A DNA stretch of 64,000 bases from Bog-473 sp963755375 (GTDB lineage Bacteria > Actinomycetota > Acidimicrobiia > Acidimicrobiales > RAAP-2): contig CAVWKG010000016.1 of NCBI GenBank assembly GCA_963755375.1, positions 1,550,001-1,614,000 on the forward strand. Reading direction: 5' to 3'. Under the pieces are notes generated by a model that was not told where the DNA came from, did no database searches, and was given only the letters and a program-made list of their open reading frames with translations. Positions 41,784-49,975 of the stretch are shown in pieces. Position 1 is the stretch's first letter, and each line of letters opens with the position of its first letter. The position numbers and the translations under genes were made by a program.

Positions 41784-42793
41784 CGGCGGCCCACGTCGTC
41801 CAGCCAGACGACGAAGCCCGCCACACGCCCGACGGCGAGGACCTGTGGAACGAGTCCTATTACTGCGACTTCGTCCGCGCCGACGGCACCATGGGCGGCT
41901 GGCTCCGGCTCGGCCTCTATCCCAACCGCCAGGTCGCCTGGTGGACCACCTGGATCGTCTGGCCCGACCGCCCGGGCGTCTGCTCCGTCGATTACCGGGC
42001 CCAGGTCCCGCCCGGTGACGGCCTGATCTCCGAAGCCGCCACCGCCACATCCGACTCCGACTCCGACACCACGAGCCGGATCGAGATCGACCTGCGCCGC
42101 CCGCTCGAGGAGTTCCGCCTCGCCGCGGACACACCGGCCCGCATCATCGACCCACCCGAGGACGTCTACGACCACGGCGAGGCGACGGGGACCCCCGCCC
42201 GGCTCGGCCTCGACCTCACGTGGACGACCGACGGCGTCCCCTACCACTACGACCTGACCACGCGCTACGAGATCCCGTGCCTCGTCTCGGGCTCCGTCAC
42301 CGTCGACGGCGAGACGTTCGACGTCGACGGGCAGGGCCAGCGCGACCACTCCTGGGGCGTGCGGGACTGGTGGGCCTTTGGATGGTGCTGGTGCTCCATG
42401 CGCCTCGACGACGGCACCCGGGTCCACCTGGCCGACATCCGCATGAACATCGGCGTCCCCGTCTTCTTCGGATACATCCAGACGCCGGGTGAGGTCTATC
42501 CGGCCGCGGCGCTCACGGTGACCGAGGACCTTGGAGCGCACGGCTTCCCGGCCCGGGCGCGCATCGAGATCGCCGCCGACCCCGGCCCCGGCCCCGAGCT
42601 CGAGCTGGGGATCGAGGTGACACCCGTCTCGTTCGGCCCGGTGCTCCTGCGCAACGACGACGGCCGCACCAGCCGGTTCCCCCGGGCCATGGTGCGCTGC
42701 CGCACCGACGACGGCCGCGAGGGTGCGGGCTGGATCGAGTGGAACCAACCGGACGCCGTCCCGGCCCCGGCACAACCAACCCACAACACCTGA
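41780..42793 (+). CDS. DUF7064-type (AttH/CrtC-fold) protein
   Basis: A 337-residue protein made of two beta-sandwich-like halves. The block GQGQRDHSWGVRDWWAFGWC then WCSMRLDDGTRVHLADIRMN is typical of the family now called DUF7064/7065, related to the lipocalin-like hydroxyneurosporene synthase fold. These often sit among steroid or aromatic catabolic genes in actinobacteria, with unknown activity. Starts at GTG 41780, overlapping the previous stop. The longer frame back to 40958 is a shadow. Confidence 0.75.
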   Translation: MTAAHVVQPDDEARHTPDGEDLWNESYYCDFVRADGTMGGWLRLGLYPNRQVAWWTTWIVWPDRPGVCSVDYRAQVPPGDGLISEAATATSDSDSDTTSRIEIDLRRPLEEFRLAADTPARIIDPPEDVYDHGEATGTPARLGLDLTWTTDGVPYHYDLTTRYEIPCLVSGSVTVDGETFDVDGQGQRDHSWGVRDWWAFGWCWCSMRLDDGTRVHLADIRMNIGVPVFFGYIQTPGEVYPAAALTVTEDLGAHGFPARARIEIAADPGPGPELELGIEVTPVSFGPVLLRNDDGRTSRFPRAMVRCRTDDGREGAGWIEWNQPDAVPAPAQPTHNT

Positions 42794-42879
42794 AAACCCC
42801 CACCCGTGTGACCAGGGCCGCCGCTCCTGCACCGGCATCGGCGGCGCAAGTGCGACGCCGGGCCGTCGTTAATTTCAGC

Positions 42880-43773
42880 GTGAGAGCAAAGACCGACGAA
42901 TCGCCCCGTGCCCGCTCGTGCCCGCGCCCAGGCTCCGGATTGGGAGGCCGCCGCCGCACCCGCCTCGCCCGCGCCCGCACCCGGATCCGCCGATCGCACC
43001 GGCCGCTGATCGCCACGGCCCTCCCCCTCACCGCCCTCGCCGTCACCACTCTCTGGATGGGATCGACGGCCACCACCGCCGCCTCCGCCGCCCCAGCCGC
43101 CGCCGCCCCAGCCTCGGGCGCCCCCGCCGCCGCCACACCATCCACGGCCACCACGCTCCCCACCGGATCCAGCCCCGCCGACCGCTGGATCCACAAGGCC
43201 ATCGCCGCCGAGCAGAACTTCGGCAGCGTCCACGTCGACGGCACCATCACGCAGGGCAAATCCGAGATACTCCTCGACCTCCTCGTGAACCGTGACGGCG
43301 AGGGCGGGGGCGAGTTCGTCCAACAAGGCAACCTCATCAAGATCGAGCGGGTCGGACCGCTCCTCTACTTCAATGCGCCCACGAAGTTCTGGGCCGGCCA
43401 CGCCACGGCCGCCCAGACCCAGGAGTTCGGGGGGAAGTGGATCGAGTTCTCCGCCGTCGACCCCCGCTTCACCTCCTTCGACCAGTTCCTCGATGCGGCC
43501 GATCTCGTCGTCGCGGCCTTCCAGGGCCACACGGCACCGCTCACCCTCAGCCGCCCCACCACGTTCGCCGGCCACAGGGTCGTGGTCGTCAAGGACACGG
43601 TCACGAACGGCGGGAAGAAGAGCACGGGCCGGATGTACATCGGCACCGCCGGCCCGGCCTACGTGTACAAGATCGTCGACGACACCCCGGGCAACGTGAG
43701 CACCGTCGTCTTCACCCACTACGGCAAGGGCGTCACGCTCGCCGTCCCGCCCAACGCCATCAACCTCTCGTAG
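42880..43773 (+). CDS. Exported LolA/LppX-like lipid-binding-fold protein
   Basis: A 297-residue protein with an Arg/Pro-rich start, a hydrophobic anchor (PLIATALPLTALAVTTLWMG), an Ala/Pro/Thr linker, and a domain from about residue 105 (FGSVHVDGTITQGKSEILLD, GEFVQQGNLIKIERVGPLLY, FNAPTKFWAG). This resembles the LppX/LolA half-barrel that carries lipids in mycobacterial lipoproteins. No lipobox Cys is seen, so it may be anchored by its helix. The start is uncertain: GTG 42880 is the nearest plausible one in a frame open further upstream. Confidence 0.65.
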   Translation: MRAKTDESPRARSCPRPGSGLGGRRRTRLARARTRIRRSHRPLIATALPLTALAVTTLWMGSTATTAASAAPAAAAPASGAPAAATPSTATTLPTGSSPADRWIHKAIAAEQNFGSVHVDGTITQGKSEILLDLLVNRDGEGGGEFVQQGNLIKIERVGPLLYFNAPTKFWAGHATAAQTQEFGGKWIEFSAVDPRFTSFDQFLDAADLVVAAFQGHTAPLTLSRPTTFAGHRVVVVKDTVTNGGKKSTGRMYIGTAGPAYVYKIVDDTPGNVSTVVFTHYGKGVTLAVPPNAINLS

Positions 43774-43858
43774 CGCTGCTTTCGACAGAGCCTTTCAGGC
43801 GGCTCGCCGGGTCCTCCTGCCGGACCGATCCCGGCGGACGGAGCGCAGCGGCCCCGGA

Positions 43859-44623
43859 CTACTTGAACATGTCGCCGAGGACCTTGGCCGCCCCGACGCC
43901 GGCGGCCGCGCCTTCGACGCCGTGGTGGTCGTCCCGGTCGGGCATGTACTCGCCGATCACGCCGGCGAGGATCGGCAGCGGCATCGACTGCAGCCAGATC
44001 CGGCCCGGCCCCGTCAGTACGGCGAAGTGGTGCCCGTCCGAGCCCATGTACCGGTTGGCCAGGCCGGGCACCTTCTGCACGGAGAAGGTGACGGAGGCTT
44101 GGAAGAGGCCGGCGTGGCCGGGGTGCACCCGCATCGTCTGCCCGGCGGCCAGGTCGTAGACGATCACCTCGCCCGAGAGGTCGATGAAGGCGCGGCCGGT
44201 GCCGCCGACCTTCTGGAGGATGAAACCTTCGCCGCCGAAGACGCCGCCCCGGAACGACTGCTGGAATCCCATGGACAGCTCGATCCCCGGAGTGGCCGCC
44301 ATGAAGCCGTGCCGGTGGACCATGAACTCGTTCCCGGGGGCCACGTCGATCGGCAGGATGTGGCCGGGGAACTTGGAGGCGAAGGCGATCGAGCCGGCGC
44401 CTCCCTGGGCGGTGTACGTCGTCATCATGAAGCTGGCACCCGAGACGGCCCGCTTGACGGCTCCCATAAGGCCTTTGCCGCCCATGCCGCCGCCGGTGTT
44501 GGTGGCCATTTGGACTGCGTCCGACATCCAGCTGAACTCGCCGGCCTCGGACACGATGGACTCGCCGTCGGCGAGCGAGAGCTCGAGCACCGGCATCGTC
44601 GTTCCGTGGATCGTCTCTTCCAT
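43859..44623 (-). CDS. AIM24 family protein
   Basis: A 254-residue beta-rich protein of the AIM24 (TIGR00266) family. The pattern LADGESIVSEAGEFSWMSDA then VQMATNTGGGMGGKGLMGAV is diagnostic, followed by FQQSFRGGVFGGEGFILQKV and GLFQASVTFSVQKV. The mitochondrial relative affects membrane architecture; the bacterial function is unknown. ATG 44621-44623 has GGAGG upstream. It is downstream of the membrane protein gene at 44779-45627. Confidence 0.9.
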   Translation of the reverse strand: MEETIHGTTMPVLELSLADGESIVSEAGEFSWMSDAVQMATNTGGGMGGKGLMGAVKRAVSGASFMMTTYTAQGGAGSIAFASKFPGHILPIDVAPGNEFMVHRHGFMAATPGIELSMGFQQSFRGGVFGGEGFILQKVGGTGRAFIDLSGEVIVYDLAAGQTMRVHPGHAGLFQASVTFSVQKVPGLANRYMGSDGHHFAVLTGPGRIWLQSMPLPILAGVIGEYMPDRDDHHGVEGAAAGVGAAKVLGDMFK

Positions 44624-44778
44624 GGTGGGCCTCCTCGGGGTAGCTGTTTTGCCGGTCTGGCTGTATCGGTATGGCTGTATCTCAATTGTGGCTGTCGTTG
44701 TGGCTGTCGGTCTCGCTGTGCTGCGGCTGTGCTGCGGCAGGCGGTGCGGCTGTGCAGACGTTTTGAGGCGTCCGGCGG

Positions 44779-45627
44779 TTACGCGATGGTCGTGCCGTGG
44801 CTCCTGCCTGGATTGGGTCGGTGCTCTGGATTGGGCAGCTCCACGTCCTCCACGTCCGCCGACAGTAGGTCGGCACCGGGTCCCTGCGCTCCTGAGACGA
44901 GGCGCTCGGCCAGGGTCACCTCCATGAGACCCAGCGCCATCCCGAAGAGGTCGCCGAGGATGAAGGTGGTGAGGAACACCGCCCAGATGTGCTCGTGGGG
45001 CACCAGGTCGGCCACCAGGACCACGACCTCGTGCTCGACCGCCAGCGGCAGGGTGATGAAGCAGAACACCAACATGAAGTGCGGCCACACCATCTTCAGC
45101 GAGCGCCTGAAGGCTTCGGGCACCGACGTGTCGAGCAGGTTGATGAGTGGCCCGACCAGGGCGAACAGCGTCCCCGCGATCAGACCCGGGAGGATGAGCA
45201 GGAGCGAGGCCACCGCGCCGATCACGACCAGGATCGCCTCGGCCACGAGCAGGCGCAGCCACGGCAGGGTGCGCAGCACGACGAAGACGGGCTGGGCGGG
45301 CTCGTTGCGCTCCACCGAGCCGACCAGACGCTCGAGCATGCCGGCGTAGAACGTCAGCCCCAGCGTGGAGGCGCCGAAGAGGAACACTCCGGCAATGGAC
45401 TCGAGCCCCAGGCGGTCGACGGCGACCTCGGTGTAGAAGGTGCCCTGGATCGCATCGAGCCCGAAGATGACCAGGGCGGGCACGATGACCCGGCTCGGCT
45501 CCATCCTGGCGGTGCGCCACGCCATCGACGTGAGCTCCAGCGGGTGGAGGCGGTGGCGGGGCGGCTTTTCGGGCTGCGCCGACCGGTCGGTCGGCTGCCC
45601 GTGCGCTCCCGTGCCGCCTGTGGTCAT
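44779..45627 (-). CDS. Integral membrane protein of unknown function
   Basis: A 282-residue protein with about five to six transmembrane segments, including VFVVLRTLPWLRLLVAEAIL, VVIGAVASLLLILPGLIAGT and a C-terminal FLTTFILGDLFGMALGLMEV. The helix VPEAFRRSLKMVWPHFMLVF is like the repeated amphipathic segments of glycerophosphodiester-phosphodiesterase membrane domains. No catalytic residues are recognisable. The start is ATG 45625-45627. It precedes the AIM24 gene on the same strand with a 155-bp low-complexity gap. Confidence 0.72.
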   Translation of the reverse strand: MTTGGTGAHGQPTDRSAQPEKPPRHRLHPLELTSMAWRTARMEPSRVIVPALVIFGLDAIQGTFYTEVAVDRLGLESIAGVFLFGASTLGLTFYAGMLERLVGSVERNEPAQPVFVVLRTLPWLRLLVAEAILVVIGAVASLLLILPGLIAGTLFALVGPLINLLDTSVPEAFRRSLKMVWPHFMLVFCFITLPLAVEHEVVVLVADLVPHEHIWAVFLTTFILGDLFGMALGLMEVTLAERLVSGAQGPGADLLSADVEDVELPNPEHRPNPGRSHGTTIA

Positions 45628-45676
45628 GGGGCTGTGCTGGTCATCCGGCCCATCCGGCCCAGGCGGCCCTTCCGGC

Positions 45677-46396
45677 TCATGCGGGATTGAACCCGTCGCC
45701 GACGAAGTCGAAGAGAACCTGGTCGGGGTCGAAGGGCGCCGTTGCCCCATCCAGGCGGTGGTGGCCGATCGTCGTGACGGTGCCCTCGGGGGCATCGAAA
45801 CCCAACTCCGTGAAGCCGGCGGCGGCGAACTCGGCCCGGATGACCGGTGTGTAGTCCGGCGGCCGCCGGTGCCGGGTCCACACAACGTGGCCGCCCGGGA
45901 CGCAGAAGCCCCGCATCGCCCGGATGGTGCGCGTGATGTCCGCCGCGCTGATGTTCCCGAACACGCCGCACACCAGCACGACGTCGGCGGGCACGTACTC
46001 GGCGTACCAGTGGCACTGCGACGCGTCGCCCTCGACGATCCGAATCCGGCCGGCCATGCCGGCGCCGGCGGCACGGTCCCGGGCGAAGGCGACGAGGTCC
46101 GGATCGAGCTCGACCAGGAGCGCCGAGACCTCCGGACCCCTTGGATGGGTCGCCACCACATCGATGACGTCACACCCCTGGCCCGCACAGAGGCTCACGA
46201 TCCGGATCGGCCCTGGATTGGTATCCGGCGCCGGGGCCCGAGCCGGCAGCTCGTCCAACGCATCGCGCACCATCGACTGCACCGACGACAACCGCTGCGA
46301 CAGGTTCGAGGTCGGATCCTCATACGCCGCATGCCACCGCACCCAGTGCGAATCGGTGCCCGCCTCCGCGCGTTCTGGATGGTCCCCGGACGCCAT
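45677..46396 (-). CDS. SAM-dependent methyltransferase-like protein
   Basis: A 239-residue class I methyltransferase-like protein: motif I IRIVSLCAGQGCDVIDVVAT, motif II SALLVELDPDLVAFARDRA, then VEGDASQCHWYAEYVPADVV and VFGNISAADITRTIRAM. The CAGQG form of motif I and the short C-terminal part are unusual, and the substrate is not known. It is divergent, with only 36 bp, from the DNA adenine methylase gene, so the two may share control. Confidence 0.78.
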   Translation of the reverse strand: MASGDHPERAEAGTDSHWVRWHAAYEDPTSNLSQRLSSVQSMVRDALDELPARAPAPDTNPGPIRIVSLCAGQGCDVIDVVATHPRGPEVSALLVELDPDLVAFARDRAAGAGMAGRIRIVEGDASQCHWYAEYVPADVVLVCGVFGNISAADITRTIRAMRGFCVPGGHVVWTRHRRPPDYTPVIRAEFAAAGFTELGFDAPEGTVTTIGHHRLDGATAPFDPDQVLFDFVGDGFNPA

Positions 46397-46432
46397 GACC
46401 GCCCATCGTAGGGTGGTCCGGGTGACGCCCCG

Positions 46433-47713
46433 ATGATCAAATACCTCGGCTCCAAGCGCCGCCTCATCCCCGTCCTCAGCGGGATCTGCCAGGCCTCGGG
46501 TGCCCGTACCGCGCTCGATCTCTTCACCGGCACCACCCGCGTGGCCCAGGCCTTCAAGGCCCAGGGCGTGCACGTCACCGCCGTCGACAGCGCCCGCTAC
46601 GCGCACACCTTCGCCCGCACCTACATCGAGGCGGATGCGGCCGCCACCGATTCTGGCGCGCTGCGGGCGGCGGTCACCCATCTGAACGACCTCCCGGGCA
46701 AAGCGGGTTACGTCACGGAGACCTTCAGTCATCAGGCCCGCTTCTTCCAACCGCAGAACGCCGCTCGGATAGACGCCGTGCGGGACGCCATCGACTCGGA
46801 GTATGCGGGGTCACCCCTGTTCCCCCTCCTGTTGACGTCACTGATCGAGGCGGCGGACCGGGTGGACTCGACGACGGGCGTGCAGATGGCGTACGTGAAG
46901 CAGTGGGCGCCGCGGTCGTCCAATCCGCTGGAACTGCGCGTGCCGGAGTTGTTGGCGGGGCGGGGGCGCGCCATCCAGGGCGATGCGGTGGCGTTGGCTG
47001 CGGGGTCGGGGGCGGGATCGGGGGCGGGGGCGGGGTCGGGTGGGGGTGACCTCGGGCATTTCGACTTGGCGTATCTGGATCCGCCGTACAACCAGCACCG
47101 GTATTTCACCAACTATCACGTGTGGGAGACGCTGGTGGCCTGGGATGCGCCCGAGGCCTACGGCGTGGCGCGCAAACGGGTGGACGCCCGCGACCCATCC
47201 ACGCACTCCGCGTTCAACTCGAAGCGGACCATGCCGGCCGCGCTGGCGTCGGTGGTGCAGTCGGTGGACTGCGACCTGCTGGTGCTGTCGTACAACAACG
47301 AGTCGTGGCTCGAGCTAGAGGAGCTCGAGGCGATGTGCGCCATCCGGGGAGGGTCCGCCGGTGGCGGCGTGCGGCGCGACGTGGCGACGCTCGCCTTCGA
47401 CTCGACTCGATACGTCGGGGCCCGCATCGGCATCTTCGACCCCTCCGGACGCAAGGTGGGCCGGGTGAGCCACCTCTCCAACCAGGAGTTGCTGGTGATC
47501 GCCGGCAGGCCGGCGCTGGTGCGGCGCGTCATCGAGGCGGTCGGGAACACGCCACTCACGGCGGCGCCCGTCGGTCCTCGTCGCTCCCGTCGTGGCAGCA
47601 CGGCGGCCGGAACCACCTCCGGCGCCCCTGGCGGAGTCACAGGGGGAGCCACCGGCGCTGCCTTCGATGCAGTCGCAGAGGGTGTGGTGGATCGGCTACA
47701 ACAGGCAACGTGA
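46433..47713 (+). CDS. D12-class DNA adenine methylase
   Basis: A 426-residue N6-adenine DNA methyltransferase. It begins MIKYLGSKRRLIPVL as D12/Dam-type enzymes do, with motif I LDLFTGTTRVAQAFKAQG and the catalytic DPPY in FDLAYLDPPYNQHRYFTNYH. A Gly/Ser/Ala insert (AGSGAGSGAGAGSGGG) coded by a G-rich repeat lies just before DPPY, and the C-terminus is low-complexity. No restriction enzyme is adjacent, so it is an orphan or a regulatory methylase. Its stop overlaps the PPK2 start (GTGA). Confidence 0.85.
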   Translation: MIKYLGSKRRLIPVLSGICQASGARTALDLFTGTTRVAQAFKAQGVHVTAVDSARYAHTFARTYIEADAAATDSGALRAAVTHLNDLPGKAGYVTETFSHQARFFQPQNAARIDAVRDAIDSEYAGSPLFPLLLTSLIEAADRVDSTTGVQMAYVKQWAPRSSNPLELRVPELLAGRGRAIQGDAVALAAGSGAGSGAGAGSGGGDLGHFDLAYLDPPYNQHRYFTNYHVWETLVAWDAPEAYGVARKRVDARDPSTHSAFNSKRTMPAALASVVQSVDCDLLVLSYNNESWLELEELEAMCAIRGGSAGGGVRRDVATLAFDSTRYVGARIGIFDPSGRKVGRVSHLSNQELLVIAGRPALVRRVIEAVGNTPLTAAPVGPRRSRRGSTAAGTTSGAPGGVTGGATGAAFDAVAEGVVDRLQQAT

Positions 47714-48819
47714 GCAAGCACGATCACGGCGGCCACCGCAGCGGGTCCCATGACGACAGCTCCTCCGACGAAGCTGCTGCGGGAGTCACAGACGGCGACG
47801 GCGGCACAGGTGGCGCCACGGGCGACGGCAGAGACGACGGCAGAGGCGACGGTACAGGCGACGGCGCAGCTGGCACCAAGACAACCGGGCGTGCCTATCC
47901 ACGGCTGGAGGACTCCGACCTCTCGCTGAAGCTCTCCAAAGACGAGGAGGCCAAGCGTCTCGGGAAGGCGCAGCGCCGCCTGCTCCACTTGCGGCTGATC
48001 AATGGCGGTCAGCTCAACGAAGGCAACCTCGGCCCTCCGGTGTGCGTCGTCTTCGAGGGGTGGGACGCCGCCGGCAAGGGCGGAGCGATCAAGCGGCTCG
48101 TCGAGCCGCTCGACCCCCGACACGTACACGTCGCCCCGTTCGCCGCGCCCACACCCGACGAGCTGCGCCATCACTTCCTGTGGCGGTTCTGGCCGCCGCT
48201 GCCCGGGTGGGGCGGCATGACCATCTTCGACCGCAGCTGGTACGGGCGCGTGCTCGTCGAGCGGGTCGAGAATCTCGCCACCGAGGTGCAGTGGCGCCGG
48301 GCCTACGAGGAGATCACCGACTTCGAGCACTCCTTGGCCGAAGAGGGAATGGTCGTCATCAAGCTCTGGATGCACATGTCGCACGAGGAGCAGCTGCGCC
48401 GGTTCATACGGCGGCGGGACGATCCGCTCAAGGCGTGGAAGCTGACCGACGAGGACTGGCGCAACCGGGAGAAGCGGCCGCAATACGACGACGCGGTGTC
48501 GGACATGCTGCGCTTGACGAACGGCCCGTTGGCGCCCTGGGACGTGATCTCGTCTGAGAGCAAGCGCAACGGGCGGGTCGAGGTGATCGAGACGGTGATC
48601 CGGCACATGGAGGAGGGGATGGAGCGCTGGGGCGTCCCGGTGCCGCACGGTGACGAAGAGGAGAAGACCGAGCTGGCCCTGTCCTTCGATGACGCGGAGT
48701 TCCAACACGATCCGGGTGGGTCGGCCAATGGGGGCTCGGATGGTGCCGGTGGTGCGGGTGTTTCCCGTGGTGCCGCGGCCTCCGATGGTGCGGGCGCAGA
48801 CGAGCGCCTCCACGCATGA
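47710..48819 (+). CDS. Polyphosphate kinase 2 family protein
   Basis: A 369-residue protein. The first 65 residues are a Gly/Asp-rich disordered tail. The PPK2 domain starts with LKLSKDEEAKRLGKAQRRLL, has Walker A CVVFEGWDAAGKGGAIKRLV, Walker B MTIFDRSWYGRVLVERVE and the lid RRRDDPLKAWKLTDEDWRNR. It transfers phosphate between polyphosphate and nucleotides (class not determinable by eye). It is the middle gene of a methylase-PPK2-LLM run joined by 4-bp overlaps. The start is GTG 47710. Confidence 0.88.
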   Translation: MSKHDHGGHRSGSHDDSSSDEAAAGVTDGDGGTGGATGDGRDDGRGDGTGDGAAGTKTTGRAYPRLEDSDLSLKLSKDEEAKRLGKAQRRLLHLRLINGGQLNEGNLGPPVCVVFEGWDAAGKGGAIKRLVEPLDPRHVHVAPFAAPTPDELRHHFLWRFWPPLPGWGGMTIFDRSWYGRVLVERVENLATEVQWRRAYEEITDFEHSLAEEGMVVIKLWMHMSHEEQLRRFIRRRDDPLKAWKLTDEDWRNREKRPQYDDAVSDMLRLTNGPLAPWDVISSESKRNGRVEVIETVIRHMEEGMERWGVPVPHGDEEEKTELALSFDDAEFQHDPGGSANGGSDGAGGAGVSRGAAASDGAGADERLHA

Positions 48820-49811
48820 GCCCCACCCCAGGAGTGCCGCCCGCCCGGCCAGGCATCACGATCCCTTTCGACGGGATCCCCTTGCACGCCCACCGCGAGT
48901 GGTTCGCCCGCCTGCGGGCGCTGGGGTACACGGATCTGTGGTCAGCCGAGGTCGACGGCGCCGACGGATTCACGCCACTCGCCCTGGCCGCCGCATGGGA
49001 GCCGGAGCTGAATCTCGGCGTGGCCATAACCCCCGCCTACACACGCGGACCGGCGCTCCTGGCCCAGAGCCTGGCCTCCATGGCCGACGCCGCACCGGGA
49101 CGCTTCTTCTGCGGACTCGGCGCCTCGTCGCAGGTGATCGTGGCCAACTGGAACGGCCTCGCCTTCGAGAACCAGTACCGGCGCATCCGGGACACGCTGC
49201 GGTTCCTGCGTCTGGCCTTCAGCGGCGAGAAGGTGACCGAGGACTTCGAGACGTTCAAGGTCAAGGGGTTCCGCCTGGCCCGAATTCCCGAGCAGCTGCC
49301 CCCCGTCTACCTGGCGGCGCTGCGTCCCGGCATGCTGCACCTGGCCGGGAAGGAGGCCGACGGGGCCATCCTGAACTGGCTCAGCGCAGAGGACGTCACT
49401 ACATCCGTGGCCGAGGTGTCCAAGGCGGCGGGCGGGGCGGACCGGGAGATCGTTGCCCGGATCTTCGTGATCGTCACCGAGGACGACAAGCTCGCCCGCA
49501 CCGTGGGGCGACGGATGATCACCGCCTATCTCAACGTGGAGGCCTACGCGGAGTTCCACCGCTGGCTGGGCCGGGGCCCGGCGCTCCAACCGATGTGGGA
49601 CGCCTGGGCCGCCGGCGACCGCAAGGGCGCGCTCGCAGCCATCCCCGACGAGGTGGTGGACGATCTGGTGGTGCACGGGTCCGTGGCGGAGTGCCGGGCT
49701 CATATCCAGCGCTACGTGGACCACGGGATCACCATCCCGGCCCCCGCGGTCATTCCGCTCGGGATGGACCTGGCTGAGGCCGTGGCTGGTCTGTCGCCGT
49801 CGGCCGGGTAG
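48816..49811 (+). CDS. LLM-class F420-dependent oxidoreductase
   Basis: A 331-residue luciferase-like oxidoreductase. Typical segments are LRALGYTDLWSAEVDGADGF, LGVAITPAYTRGPALLAQSL and DAAPGRFFCGLGASSQVIV. Its C-terminal part has VVHGSVAECRAHIQRYVDHG, as in F420-dependent enzymes. The substrate is unknown. ATG 48816 lies within the end of the PPK2 gene (ATGA). Confidence 0.88.
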   Translation: MSPTPGVPPARPGITIPFDGIPLHAHREWFARLRALGYTDLWSAEVDGADGFTPLALAAAWEPELNLGVAITPAYTRGPALLAQSLASMADAAPGRFFCGLGASSQVIVANWNGLAFENQYRRIRDTLRFLRLAFSGEKVTEDFETFKVKGFRLARIPEQLPPVYLAALRPGMLHLAGKEADGAILNWLSAEDVTTSVAEVSKAAGGADREIVARIFVIVTEDDKLARTVGRRMITAYLNVEAYAEFHRWLGRGPALQPMWDAWAAGDRKGALAAIPDEVVDDLVVHGSVAECRAHIQRYVDHGITIPAPAVIPLGMDLAEAVAGLSPSAG

Positions 49812-49850
49812 GGCAGACGATCGGGCCGGGGGTCGGATTCGGGTCTCGAC

Positions 49851-49902
49851 GGGGTCGGGGTCCGGGCCGGGGTCGGGGCCGGGGCCGGGGTCGGGGCCGG
49901 GG
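49851..49902 (+). repeat. G-rich tandem repeat (GGGGTC/GGGGCC), potential G-quadruplex
   Basis: A run of GGGGTCGGGGTCCGGGCC followed by repeated GGGGTCGGGGCC units in the gap before the amidase gene. Many GGGG tracts on one strand could fold as G-quadruplexes. A similar G-rich repeat lies within the methylase gene around 47000-47050. It may act in ending transcription or may simply be slippage-prone. Confidence 0.7.
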
Positions 49903-49975
49903 TCACGGAGTGCGGCGGGCGGGCGGAGCCGCCCAAGGGACGTAAACGAGACGAAGCGGAGGATTTGGGGGCGAC

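Noticed and set aside
46433..47713. Restriction-modification or other anti-phage system
   Set aside because: Only a lone D12 methylase is present; neighbours are a PPK2, an LLM oxidoreductase and a small-molecule-type methyltransferase, with no nuclease, helicase or toxin.
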